DNA of 64,000 nucleotides from Bacillus multifaciens (GCF_030756675.1 NZ_JAVBXD010000010.1:1-64000); one strand, 5' to 3'; numbered from the stretch's first letter, positions 54,427 to 63,275 are shown. Notes: generated from the sequence alone by a model not told the origin. A program made the numbers and translations.

Positions 54427-54582
54427 TTAAACTTCTGGTATAAATGTTTTGCAATCTGTTTCTTTACTATCAGATGCTTGTTTCCCTGTATGACTTATTA
54501 CATAAATGGACTCAGCATTGCACTTATTTCCATTTCCCCAATATTTGCAGTTGTTTACTTCACAAAGAACATCTTGAGCCAT
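54427..54582 (-). CDS. DUF1540 Cys-motif small protein
   Basis: 51 residues: MAQDVLCEVNNCKYWGNGNK ... ETDCKTFIPEV. Cys at 7, 12, 21 and 44 fit the CxxxxC...C...C metal-binding pattern of DUF1540. GGAGG is 9 nt before the ATG but lies within a 13-bp inverted repeat (54583-54636), so translation may be controlled by folding. Confidence 0.85.
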   Translation of the reverse strand: MAQDVLCEVNNCKYWGNGNKCNAESIYVISHTGKQASDSKETDCKTFIPEV

Positions 54583-54636
54583 AGTATGACACCTCCTTTA
54601 TTGTCTAGTATGAACAGCTTTGAGAGGTGTCATACT
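54583..54636 (-). promoter_or_regulatory. Hairpin hiding the DUF1540 ribosome-binding site
   Basis: AGTATGACACCTC (minus strand, 54636-54624) is perfectly complementary to GAGGTGTCATACT (54595-54583), with a 28-nt loop. The 3' arm contains the GAGG of the ribosome-binding site and ends next to the ATG. Confidence 0.6.
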
Positions 54637-54653
54637 GTTTCTTATCCGTTCAC

Positions 54654-55877
54654 TTAGAAAGATAATGGTAATTCTTCTAAAGAACGCATTAAATAATTCC
54701 CACTCCATTTTAAGTCTTCTCTTTTTCCTTTAAATCCAAGACCTGGCATACGATGTAATAAAGTAGGAATTGCAAGTTTTGCTTCTAAACGAGCAAGCGG
54801 TGCACCAAGACAGAAATGACTGCCATGGCCAAAAGCGATATGACGGTTATTTTTTCTTGTAATATCAAATATATGAGCATTTGGAAATATCTTCTCATCG
54901 CGGTTCGCAGAGGCTAAGGAAATAATAACCTCATCTTTCGACTGAATATTTTGACCATGTAATGTAAATGATTCTGACGCCCAGCGCATTGTCGTTAATT
55001 CAACTGGACTGTAAAATCGTAACGACTCCTCAATTGCTGAGTCAATCAAATCTGGATTTTGCCGTAAAAGCTGCAACTGATCAGGATGTTCAAGCAATAC
55101 TAGCGTCATATTTGTGATTAAATTGACAGTTGTTTCGTGCCCTGCCACGATAAGCAGCATAACCATTGAATATAATTCCGTGGCACTTAATTTTGTTCCT
55201 TCACTTTCTGCTTGTATTAATGCACTGACTAAATCGTCTGAAGGATTTTCTCGTTTTTTATCCACTAAATATCGTAAATAGTTAATGAATTCACCTAATT
55301 TTTTATCAACTTCTTGCAAAGCTTCCTGCGTTTCTGGAGAATCTATAACCGCATGTGACCAAACTCTAAATTTATCTCGATCTTCTTGAGGAATACCGAG
55401 CATTTCGCTAATCACAATAATTGGAAGTGGGAAAGCATAATCGTTTACGAGGTTTATAGTGTGCTGAAATTCTATTTTGTCAAGTAAACTATCAGCAACA
55501 GATTGAATGTTATCTTTCAGTTGTAGAATCATCTGGGGAGTAAACGCTTTTTGAACAAGGGATCGTAGCCGGCTATGGTCAGGTGGGTCAAAGTTCAGCA
55601 TATGTTTTCTCAAAAACTCTCCATTTTCTAATGTAAAAGTGACTTCTAATTCTTTTTTACTAAATACATTTTCAGCATTTTTCAGTAAACGTGCATCTTT
55701 TAATAAACTAACTGCATCTTCATATCTTGTAATGAGCCAAGCGTTGGGATATACCTGATAAACAGGATGCGATGAACGCAACTCTTTATAAATGTCATAT
55801 GCTTCATGTTTAAACTTAGCTGAAGTTAATTGGATCTCAGGCAATGTGTTACGATTCATTTCATTATTTGAAGACAT
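54654..55877 (-). CDS. Cytochrome P450
   Basis: 407 residues. I-helix AGHETTVNLI, ExxR in EESLRFYSPVELTTMRWASE, and heme-binding FGHGSHFCLGAPLAR with Cys at about 356. Soluble bacterial class (CYP107-like). Start 55877 was chosen because GGAGG lies 8 nt upstream; the longer frame to 55931 adds a poor N-terminus. Substrate unknown; no redox partner gene nearby. Confidence 0.92.
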   Translation of the reverse strand: MSSNNEMNRNTLPEIQLTSAKFKHEAYDIYKELRSSHPVYQVYPNAWLITRYEDAVSLLKDARLLKNAENVFSKKELEVTFTLENGEFLRKHMLNFDPPDHSRLRSLVQKAFTPQMILQLKDNIQSVADSLLDKIEFQHTINLVNDYAFPLPIIVISEMLGIPQEDRDKFRVWSHAVIDSPETQEALQEVDKKLGEFINYLRYLVDKKRENPSDDLVSALIQAESEGTKLSATELYSMVMLLIVAGHETTVNLITNMTLVLLEHPDQLQLLRQNPDLIDSAIEESLRFYSPVELTTMRWASESFTLHGQNIQSKDEVIISLASANRDEKIFPNAHIFDITRKNNRHIAFGHGSHFCLGAPLARLEAKLAIPTLLHRMPGLGFKGKREDLKWSGNYLMRSLEELPLSF

Positions 55878-56000
55878 ACCGCTAACCTCCACCTTTAGAA
55901 ATATTTGGTGACCATTGCACCTAATGACCATTATAACGTATTGAATTTTATAAAAGTTGAGAAATTATAACTAAACAACTTATTGTTACACCTTCAAATT

Positions 56001-56032
56001 AAAAAAGTCCGTTATACATAACAGACTTTTTT
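56001..56032 (-). terminator. Terminator hairpin
   Basis: AAAAAAGTCCGTTAT (56001-56015) against ATAACAGACTTTTTT (56018-56032) with one mismatch and a long T-run. After the lipoprotein gene. Confidence 0.8.
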
Positions 56033-56045
56033 TTTCAGACTATAT

Positions 56046-56495
56046 TTACTTACCTAAATTTTGAATCTTATCTTTTGAATCTTGAATTTGTTGAATTGTC
56101 TGCATAAGTTCCGAGTTTTTGAATTGTTCTACATCCATTTTTCCTTCTTCTACCTTCTTCATGGTTGTATCAATTAATCCATTTAACTTTTCATTATATC
56201 CAACAATTTGCTGATGAATATCCTTTGCTACATCAGGAGGTGTCAAATCATTAAAAGCTGAAATATCCTTTTGGATTTCTCTGAGTCTAGTTTCTAATTC
56301 TTTGCGGGAGGCACTATCGTTGATTGCTTTTTCTACTAATCCCGGCGCTTCATTTGCAAACGCACTCACTTTATTAACATAGTCTTTTGCCTTTTGAGCA
56401 TAGTCAATTGAATCCTTACCTTCTTCAATCATAGAGCATCCTGTTAAACCAATTACCATCATAAACAAGAATAACAAAGCTTTTTTTATCGTCAT
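56046..56495 (-). CDS. Lipoprotein of the DUF6376 type
   Basis: 149 residues. Signal peptide with lipobox LTGC (Cys about 20), then a helical body with DYAQKAKDYVNKVSAFANEAPGLVEKAINDSASRKELETRLREIQKDISAFNDL. Membrane-anchored, extracytoplasmic. Start 56495 was chosen for the GGAGG 7 nt upstream. Function unknown. Confidence 0.8.
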   Translation of the reverse strand: MTIKKALLFLFMMVIGLTGCSMIEEGKDSIDYAQKAKDYVNKVSAFANEAPGLVEKAINDSASRKELETRLREIQKDISAFNDLTPPDVAKDIHQQIVGYNEKLNGLIDTTMKKVEEGKMDVEQFKNSELMQTIQQIQDSKDKIQNLGK

Positions 56496-56600
56496 TTTTT
56501 TACCTCCCCTAAATTCGTACAAATCCACCTATTTATTATTAACTTTTGGAAAATAAACGTCAACTAACTCCAAAATATACAATAAAGGTTGATTTTAAAG

Positions 56601-56783
56601 TTACTTTTTGTTTGCTTCACTTTTTTTCGGTACTTTGCAACTAGATGATAAATCCATTGACCACTTAGACTTCACATAGAAACTGTCAGGACCTTTTCCT
56701 ACCTCGTGCAATGTATAAAACAAAAGGAGAGCATGTAGTATTCTACATAGCAGCGACTTATATATAGAGAAATTAAAATGCAT
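56601..56783 (-). CDS. Possible 60-aa protein
   Basis: MHFNFSIYKSLLCRILHALL then a polar tail (GPDSFYVKSKWSMDLSSSCKVPKKSEANKK) that looks protein-like. It starts 12 bp after the preceding gene but no ribosome-binding site is seen. May be a degraded gene. Confidence 0.35.
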   Translation of the reverse strand: MHFNFSIYKSLLCRILHALLLFYTLHEVGKGPDSFYVKSKWSMDLSSSCKVPKKSEANKK

Positions 56784-56795
56784 ATATATGACTTA

Positions 56796-57146
56796 CTACT
56801 CTAACTTTATTATGTTAGGCACATCTTCCCTTTCAAATATTTTTGTGTACGTGTTTCCATCTAGAGTAACAAATAGTAAAGTAATATTACCGCAAACACC
56901 TGAGTAAAATTGAAACTCCCCTTGTGAATTTGTGACAGCACGTTCTTTATTAGAGATTGAAGCTTCATACACTTGTACATCAGATAACGGCTGTCCCTTA
57001 TAATCTACCAAAACAGCTTTGATTTGAACGGCACTTGCTCTACAATCTAAATTATTTTCACGACTTATTTTATTATATGCCGCAATTCCGATTCCAAAAA
57101 TAACGATTACAATACATGTAAAAAAGACTACTCTTCTTCTTTTCAA
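56796..57146 (-). CDS. Membrane-anchored carboxypeptidase-regulatory-like protein
   Basis: 116 residues: MKRRRVVFFTCIVIVIFGIG is one N-terminal membrane segment. VDYKGQPLSDVQVYEASISNKERAVTNSQGEFQFYSGVCGNITLLF is the beta-sandwich of CarboxypepD_reg-like domains, outside the membrane. TTG start with GAGGG upstream, 16 bp after the DUF817 gene, so probably cotranscribed. Role unknown. Confidence 0.7.
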   Translation of the reverse strand: MKRRRVVFFTCIVIVIFGIGIAAYNKISRENNLDCRASAVQIKAVLVDYKGQPLSDVQVYEASISNKERAVTNSQGEFQFYSGVCGNITLLFVTLDGNTYTKIFEREDVPNIIKLE

Positions 57147-57162
57147 GACGGATCACCCTCTT

Positions 57163-57963
57163 TTATTTAGGATGAAGAGACTTATTTTGAGAGAAATCTT
57201 TGCTTTTTTTCATTTTAAGTTGTTTTAATTGTGCGACTATCATAATGCTAATGACAACGAGTAAAAACCATGAACTAATTTTTCCAATGTGAACGAGTTT
57301 CCACGTTCCATGTTGATTTGGATATTGCCACGCTCCAAAGAAAGTTGCGATATTTTCTGCAATCCAAATGAAAAAACCTATCAAAAAAAACGAAAGAACA
57401 AGTGGCATTTTGTATGTAACCTCTTGTAAATAAAAATGTACATAAGTACGAAAAAACACTCCAAATAATAAGATTGTTAAAACCCAGCGGAAATCATACA
57501 TAAAGTGATGGGTGAAAAAATTAAAATAAATCATTGCTCCTAGCGGAATCGTCCATATCGCATTTGGCCATCCTTCTATTTGCAAATGAAACCTGCGCCA
57601 TGCCTGACATATATAACTCGCAACACTCGCATACATGAAACCACTATATAACGGTACGCCCAGCACCTTTGTCCATGCATCTTCCGGATAAGACCAAGAA
57701 CCTTGATGCACTTTGTATATTTCTAATGCCAATCCAATAAGGTGGAAAACAGTAATCACTTTAAGCTCGTCTTTTGTTTCAAGCCCGCTTTTATACATGC
57801 CGTATTGAATGAGAAGGCAGACGAGTAAGATGAAATCATAACGGTATAGACCCGGAATATGGATCACCTTCGAAAGAGCAAGTGTCAAAAAGATTAGTAC
57901 AGGAAAAATACAGGAAAGAGCTTGTTGATAGCCAAAACAAACTAATTGTCGTAAATAAATCAT
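57163..57963 (-). CDS. DUF817 integral membrane protein
   Basis: 266 residues with about eight membrane segments. Typical loops are KVHQGSWSYPEDAWTKVLGVPLYSGFMYASVASYICQAWRRF and AWQYPNQHGTWKLVHIGKISSWFLLVV. Start 57963 chosen for GAGGAG 7 nt upstream. Function unknown; relatives are seen across bacilli. Confidence 0.85.
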   Translation of the reverse strand: MIYLRQLVCFGYQQALSCIFPVLIFLTLALSKVIHIPGLYRYDFILLVCLLIQYGMYKSGLETKDELKVITVFHLIGLALEIYKVHQGSWSYPEDAWTKVLGVPLYSGFMYASVASYICQAWRRFHLQIEGWPNAIWTIPLGAMIYFNFFTHHFMYDFRWVLTILLFGVFFRTYVHFYLQEVTYKMPLVLSFFLIGFFIWIAENIATFFGAWQYPNQHGTWKLVHIGKISSWFLLVVISIMIVAQLKQLKMKKSKDFSQNKSLHPK

Positions 57964-58141
57964 TGTTACTCTCCTCAAAAGTGTGTATCTATTGTTGATT
58001 TAATCACCACTCATTTTTTGAAGATATCTCTACAATCTTTAGATTCAGAAAAATTTGGTAATCGTAGCGTTTAATTATTATAACGCATTTATTTTTATAA
58101 AAGTCTAGAAAGTTGCAATTATATATTACTTTTCATATGAA

Positions 58142-58181
58142 AATGAAAAAGGAGATGTTCACATAGACGCCTCCTTTCATT
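58142..58181 (-). terminator. Terminator-like hairpin
   Basis: AATGAAAAAGGAG (58142-58154) against CTCCTTTCATT (58171-58181) with a 2-nt bulge, just downstream of the DUF1835 gene. Confidence 0.6.
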
Positions 58182-58186
58182 CGCTA

Positions 58187-59218
58187 TCATTTTTCCGGCT
58201 GTGCTAATCGTACGCTATAAAACCTCATGGAATGCAAAGAGCCTTTCATAAGAAAAATACCTTGTTTAATTAATGTTTTTAAACGATATTCAATGAAATC
58301 ATCTCCTACATATTGTTCAAAATGTCCTAAAACCTCCCCAACTAATCGAGCAGATTTATAAAATTGATTTGTAAATCCATCAGTTTCTAAACTTCTAGCA
58401 CATTGTACGATGAAATCATCAATATAATCTTCTGGAACAGAAACAACACAATTATTCTCCCATATACGTAAAACTGCGTGCTCTTCACGTAATGTTTCCC
58501 ATTCATTTTCAAGTGTTTGTCGCTCTTCTTTTGTTAGAGGAGATGATTCTTTGTAGCTTTCGCGTATTGCGATTAACTTTTCAGGAACAATTTCTCCAGT
58601 ATGGCGGACAGTGTAATCTAAGTTTGGTTTGTGAAACAACTTATCGAAGCCGTCAGCTGTATTTATGACATATAAATCATTAGTAGCAGCTCTCAATAAA
58701 AATAATACAAAAGTAAGCCCTACATGTTCGTAAGCATTATTTCCTGTCCAAATTGTAATTGAAACATGAGATGGGATTGCATATAATTTCCCCAGAGCTT
58801 CTTTCATTTCTGGCAAGTATTCCTCATAACCGTAATCTTCTAATGGTATTTTCTCCTGTAGCCATTGCTGCCGTGCAACTTGCCCTTCTTCTTCATCTAA
58901 ATGAAAAAGAGGTCCAACAGAAAAAGCATCGGAAAACAATAGAACATGCTCATCGTGAATATTGGCTGTTTTTAAGGCATATTTTAGAGATCCTGCTGCG
59001 GAATGGCCAAAAACAACATGAACATGTTTGCCTTTCGTAATATCAGTTTTTTGAATATACTGTTCTATCAGTTCTTTCGGTGTATTTGTAAGTGAAGTTA
59101 ATGTTTCCTTATTAAAATTTGTTTCTAGTGAGTGAAGTTGTGTGAGTGTCTTGAAGAGTAGTTCCCTTGCTTCTCCTTCAGTTAAATGATTGATTGCTTT
59201 TTGTAGGTGTTTTAGCAT
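58187..59218 (-). CDS. DUF1835/DUF3658-type protein
   Basis: 343 residues. VHVVFGHSAAGSLKYALK opens the DUF1835 domain (about 66-83), with LLFSDAFSVGPLFHLDEEEGQ and ISIWTGNNAYE-like blocks. The C-terminal part (about 230-343) fits DUF3658. Cytoplasmic. Function unknown; nucleotide-binding Rossmann-like fold is inferred. Confidence 0.82.
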   Translation of the reverse strand: MLKHLQKAINHLTEGEARELLFKTLTQLHSLETNFNKETLTSLTNTPKELIEQYIQKTDITKGKHVHVVFGHSAAGSLKYALKTANIHDEHVLLFSDAFSVGPLFHLDEEEGQVARQQWLQEKIPLEDYGYEEYLPEMKEALGKLYAIPSHVSITIWTGNNAYEHVGLTFVLFLLRAATNDLYVINTADGFDKLFHKPNLDYTVRHTGEIVPEKLIAIRESYKESSPLTKEERQTLENEWETLREEHAVLRIWENNCVVSVPEDYIDDFIVQCARSLETDGFTNQFYKSARLVGEVLGHFEQYVGDDFIEYRLKTLIKQGIFLMKGSLHSMRFYSVRLAQPEK

Positions 59219-59250
59219 TGTTTCTCCTCTATCAATGTATTTTTATTAGG

Positions 59251-59660
59251 TATTGACACTCCCACCCCTAAAGGGGCAAGCTGACTAACGTCAGTGGGAT
59301 TCTTGCTACCAAAGGCGAAATTCATTTCTGATATCGCTGACGTGCAAGATTGCGGTGTGCCATCACCACTCCCACGACAGACCGTATAGGTTCGTGGGCT
59401 ACGGTACTGTTACCATACCGTACAGCTTTTTGGATTCTCCACCATGTTTTAACGTCTTGTTCTTGACGACACATATTGTTTTACACACGAAATGAAATTG
59501 ATTCGTGCAACCTCATACAATATTCGTTTTTCAGAGAACATAATTGTTTTAGAGTCTTTTGCATGACTATGGCTTTATGATAACAGAACGAATGTTTTTA
59601 TTCAAAAAGCAATACTTTCATCCCATGCCTAAAGGCGCACTAAAGTCCTACATGGGCTTT
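59251..59660 (-). mobile_element. Non-autonomous IS200/IS605-type element
   Basis: About 410 bp without an intact ORF. The lower-coordinate end has the structured terminus CCCAC (59261-59265)/GTGGG (59294-59298) around CCCCTAAAGGGG and CTGAC-TAAC-GTCAG stems, and on the minus strand reads GGGGTGGGAGTGTCAATA, as in tnpB right ends. Internal stems occur at 59371-59398 (CCCACGA/TCGTGGG) and 59401-59421 (ACGGTA/TACCGT). The other end has CCCATG (59622-59627)/CATGGG (59651-59656). It lies 32 bp upstream of the DUF1835 gene. Confidence 0.6.
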
Positions 59661-59693
59661 CTCGTATCGCAAATTCTGTAATCGGTCAAATTC

Positions 59694-60248
59694 TTATTCC
59701 TCTTCCTCTTCCTCTTCTAACCAAGGGATACAATAATATAACTCACTTAATTCTTCAGGAAATCCCCAAGCGATTTCCATGCTATTACTTAAAAGGTTAG
59801 ATAATCTCTCAGCATATGGTGTATAGTAAGATTCATCTTCTTCACATAAATCTACTAATTTTGCAAACATGGATAAAAGTTTATTATAAAATTTTCCACC
59901 TATATCTCCATACGATCTTGTAAAATCTACACCCATTTCTACATAATACAACATTAAATCGATTGTTCTGATCGGATCATCTGTTGTTTTTTGAAAGCTG
60001 AGAATCATTTTTTCTAAATCAGCAAGTCTTAATTTTGGTAAACTACGCTCTGGGAAAAATTCATTTTCAATTTTCTTTCGTAATTGTTTATGTAAGTCTT
60101 CGTTTACTTCATCACCTAAAAATTTACTAGATAAATATTGTTGCACTTCTTTATTCATCTTAAATAAGTCAACAATTAGCGTAATTAGTTCTGTCTGGTC
60201 ATATTCTTTTAATTCTTTTTTTAACGTAGGGATTTTTATTTTTTTCAA
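59694..60248 (-). CDS. DUF6155-type protein
   Basis: 184 residues, helical and acidic, beginning MKKIKIPTLKKELKEYDQTE and ending in a run of Glu. SYGDIGGKFYNKLLSMFAKLVDLCEEDESYYTPYAERL is the family's central block. Cytoplasmic, function unknown. GGAGCGATC upstream of the ATG. Confidence 0.78.
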   Translation of the reverse strand: MKKIKIPTLKKELKEYDQTELITLIVDLFKMNKEVQQYLSSKFLGDEVNEDLHKQLRKKIENEFFPERSLPKLRLADLEKMILSFQKTTDDPIRTIDLMLYYVEMGVDFTRSYGDIGGKFYNKLLSMFAKLVDLCEEDESYYTPYAERLSNLLSNSMEIAWGFPEELSELYYCIPWLEEEEEEE

Positions 60249-60403
60249 AAGTGATCGCTCCTTTGTTTTTATTGTAGTTTATTTTCTAGTTAATGAGAAA
60301 ATCCTCTAGTAATAATTGTTGATGGTGAAAATTATATAAAATAAGTATACAAATGATCACATAAAAAAGGTACATCTAATAGTAAAATGTACCTTCCTCT
60401 ACA

Positions 60404-61519
60404 TCATTTCCCCATCAAAAACCAAGCCGGTTTATACTTTGTCGCCCGATTCCCTTTCGCCATATAGCGGAAATAAATGCTATGTTCTTTTAGAGGGAAT
60501 AAAATTTCGTTAAGCTCCCAACCGCCGATGATCCATAATGCTCCGCCGCGGTTGCGTTTATCTATCATTTCAACATTGTGTTTTTTCAAATATGCCATAA
60601 GATTAAACTTTGTTGTTTTTGTCTGCTCTTGCTTTACATCTTGTTTTGTTGTTATTTTTGATTTTCCATTTGTAATGTATGAACCAAATAAAAACCAAGC
60701 TGGCTTTCCTCTTGTTATCCGGTTTCCTTTTTCCTTATAGCGGAAGAATATTTTCTTTTCTTTTAATGGGAATAAAACTTCATTTAACTCCCAACCGCCA
60801 AGAACCCACAATGTGCCTCCAATTTCACGTTTGTCAATTACATTTACATTGTGTTTTTGAAAATATGCGTCTAAATCAAAAGGTGCATCAAGTGCTTGTT
60901 CTGTTTTTTCTTCATTTGAAGTAACAATTTCTGTTTCTTCTTGCTTTTTGAGATCGACATTAAACATCGCTTGTTGCATCATCATATGTGCGAATACTTC
61001 TTGTATCGTTGTTTGAATGGATTTTTCAATCGCTACTTCTACTGTTTTACTTAATAGTTCTGTTAATTCATCGTTATGATTCTCCGCTGTCTGTTGCGGG
61101 ACCTCTGGAGCTCGATAGCCCGGAGCTTGAAATCCTTCATCGCCATATGACTCCATAAACCAAACAGCAACTTTAAAAACAATACGATAGATTCGCATAG
61201 AATCCACCATACTGCCGTAATGGACATCATGAGCAGCCTTATTGCCTATGGAACGGATTAAATCAAAATAACCACGGAATGTTTCATCAATAATTCCTTC
61301 ACGAAATAATTTTTGTATGCGCTGAACGTACTTTATCTCATATACGCTTTGTAATTTTTCTTGATCCCAAATTTCATTTACTACAGCTTCAAGAAATAGG
61401 CAAGCTTTCACAATTGCTTCATGTGGATCTTCGTAGATGTTCTTTTCTATGCTATATGCAATCTCGGCTAAATTTGGATATTGCGGTTGCAAAAAGGAGA
61501 GTACATAATTATCTTTCAT
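60404..61519 (-). CDS. DUF4145/HEPN-like protein with two C-terminal repeats
   Basis: 371 residues. N-terminal region (about 1-115) is DUF4145-like, with RSIGNKAAHDVHYGSM, reminiscent of HEPN helical nucleases (Arg and His in order but spaced wider than R-X4-6-H). The C-terminal part has two copies of a roughly 67-residue unit: FDLDAYFQKHNVNVIDKREIGGTLWVLGGWELNEVLFPLKEKKIFFRYKEKGNRITRGKPAWFLFG, and a close copy starting FNLMAYLKKHNVEMIDKRN. Function unknown. Confidence 0.75.
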   Translation of the reverse strand: MKDNYVLSFLQPQYPNLAEIAYSIEKNIYEDPHEAIVKACLFLEAVVNEIWDQEKLQSVYEIKYVQRIQKLFREGIIDETFRGYFDLIRSIGNKAAHDVHYGSMVDSMRIYRIVFKVAVWFMESYGDEGFQAPGYRAPEVPQQTAENHNDELTELLSKTVEVAIEKSIQTTIQEVFAHMMMQQAMFNVDLKKQEETEIVTSNEEKTEQALDAPFDLDAYFQKHNVNVIDKREIGGTLWVLGGWELNEVLFPLKEKKIFFRYKEKGNRITRGKPAWFLFGSYITNGKSKITTKQDVKQEQTKTTKFNLMAYLKKHNVEMIDKRNRGGALWIIGGWELNEILFPLKEHSIYFRYMAKGNRATKYKPAWFLMGK

Positions 61520-61657
61520 GACGCCCTCCCATTGTTAATTTTTTCTATATATTTAACTATAAAATATTCATTCTAATTGGACAACGGCTATTTTTTACAA
61601 AAACGCGCTTTTATATTTATTCTTGTTCAAATTTATGATAATTAATATGTATATTAT

Positions 61658-61720
61658 TACAACGAAAAAACCCGTAATGCCTATCGATTATTTGTAGACA
61701 TTACGGGTTTTTTCGTTGTA
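61658..61720 (-). terminator. Rho-independent terminator
   Basis: Perfect 22-bp arms (61658-61679 and 61699-61720, core AAAAAACCCGTAATG) with a 19-nt loop. Just after the leftward membrane-protein gene. Confidence 0.88.
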
Positions 61721-61732
61721 AAAGAACATTCT

Positions 61733-62500
61733 CTATGCATTATAACGATTTTTTCTTCGTTCCATTCTCGTTTGTCCTTGTGCTGTTCCAATATCATTAT
61801 GTTGCTCTGTTGGCGTTGTATGATAAGTTGGTGCTGCTTCTTGATGATTTCGTTCATACGTGCGAGTGTCTCTCTGTTTAGAAGATTTTTTACCGAACTT
61901 TAGCATTTTAAATTTTAATCTCGGTAAACTCGGAATGCGAATTTTAAATGTAGGTCTCATTCGCTTCTTTTTTTGTTGAAATGCGCTTGTTTTTTCTTGC
62001 TTTCCGTTATCACGGTGCAGCGCGTTTGCAAGCAAACCGCCGAGTAAGAAGCCTGCCACTAAAATGACTAAATACAACCGTTCTGTTGTAAGTAGGTTCA
62101 TCATGCGCTGAAGAACTGCTAGTGATTGAATTTGCTTTGCATCCCAAAGCATTACGCCCCATAATGCAAGAAGTCCTAGTGTAATCGCATATGTACGGAA
62201 TCGGAATAAAAACGGGATGACAGCAATACATGCAGCGATTTTTGCGTTCGCAATTAAAGAATCAACTGTTATGTATTGATTCCAAATTGACATCAAGAGT
62301 GTAATAAATGCTGCGTATGCTACCCAACTAAATATTCGTGAATGCATTCGTTTGGCATGATAGCTCCCAAAACTAGTTAAAAATAATAAACCACCTATAT
62401 ATAATGATAATTGTAGGGGCATTTGTTTCATTAAACCTGTAACTGGGAATAGGGCGCTGAGCACCATTAACAGTACATCAAGTTTTCTCACAATTCTCAA
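61733..62500 (-). CDS. Unknown membrane protein with basic C-terminal tail
   Basis: 255 residues. About six hydrophobic segments in residues 1-160, then a strongly basic, Pro/Lys/Arg-rich cytoplasmic tail (KKKRMRPTFKIRIPSLPRLKFKMLKFGKK, about 175-205) that could bind nucleic acid or phospholipid. Not recognised. No neighbour suggests a role. Confidence 0.7.
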   Translation of the reverse strand: MRIVRKLDVLLMVLSALFPVTGLMKQMPLQLSLYIGGLLFLTSFGSYHAKRMHSRIFSWVAYAAFITLLMSIWNQYITVDSLIANAKIAACIAVIPFLFRFRTYAITLGLLALWGVMLWDAKQIQSLAVLQRMMNLLTTERLYLVILVAGFLLGGLLANALHRDNGKQEKTSAFQQKKKRMRPTFKIRIPSLPRLKFKMLKFGKKSSKQRDTRTYERNHQEAAPTYHTTPTEQHNDIGTAQGQTRMERRKNRYNA

Positions 62501-62920
62501 TCCCTTTCAGCTTTCTAACTTCTATAGCATAATGGTATTTTTCTGTTTTGTATATATGCATTCAGCTATACAATAACATGCTTATAAAACATCTTAATCC
62601 TATTCATGCTAAGAAGTAAACAAAAAAAGTGGAGTGATAATTGACAAGAAATGATTATTTTAAAATTAGAAAATATCTGAGTGATAAACAAGATGTTTAA
62701 TGAAGGGTTTAAAAATGGTTGTTAAATTATATCTTTTAGTGCGATTGTGAAAAAACTAAGTATTATGGTGTGCCTCAAATTACTGCGTCTATATGAATTT
62801 TTAACGTGAGTAAGTATCTTATCTTTATCCAAGTAGATAAGTGCAAGTAAGCATTTTTTCATCTATACATTCATGATGAATACAAAAAGCCTTATTGTAA
62901 TACAATTTAAATTTTGTAGA
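62501..62920. other. Intergenic, no gene found
   Basis: AT-rich spacer between the membrane-protein gene and the CRISPR array. Frames are short and no motif was recognised. Confidence 0.4.
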
Positions 62921-63087
62921 ATTTCAATCCATGCACCCTATGAAGGATGCGACTTTTTAAGTATGTTAGTTATTCATATACAAAACAATTTCAATCCACG
63001 CACCCTATGAAGGATGCAACTTGGCGTTTCGGGTTCCGGGAAAAGTGTAGCAATATTTCAATCCACGCATCCTATGAGGGATGCGAC
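62921..63087 (-). CRISPR. Orphan type I-C-like CRISPR array, three repeats and two spacers
   Basis: Three 33-bp repeats at 62921-62953, 62988-63020 and 63055-63087, spaced by 34-bp spacers (62954-62987, 63021-63054). Reverse-complemented they run GTCGCATCCTTCATAGGG and TGCGTGGATTGAAAT, matching the type I-C repeat pattern. Each repeat differs at one or two positions, the third having compensated stem changes (GCATCC/GGATGC). No cas genes lie in the window, so the array is an orphan or relic. Transcription should run leftward. Confidence 0.85.
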
Positions 63088-63204
63088 AGCGATTTTTGTT
63101 CAAAATAACACGCAAATACGTAAATTCTGTATAAAAACCAGTTATTTTCTTTAATAAAATTAAAAACCTTTACAGAAAATCATAAAATTCAATCGTAAAT
63201 CGTG

Positions 63205-63275
63205 AAAATTCAGGTGCGAATCCCCTTGGAATTTTATGTGCGCTTTACATTCGCACATAAAAATTAAAGGACTTT
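63205..63275 (-). promoter_or_regulatory. CRISPR leader-like flank
   Basis: On the minus strand this holds CGCACATAAAATTCCAAGGG followed by GATTCGCACC, plus the perfect stem TTTTATGTGCG (63234-63244)/CGCACATAAAA (63254-63264). Paired GCGAA/TTCGCACC blocks resemble type I-C leaders as I remember them. It lies about 120-190 bp from the leader-proximal repeat. Confidence 0.5.
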
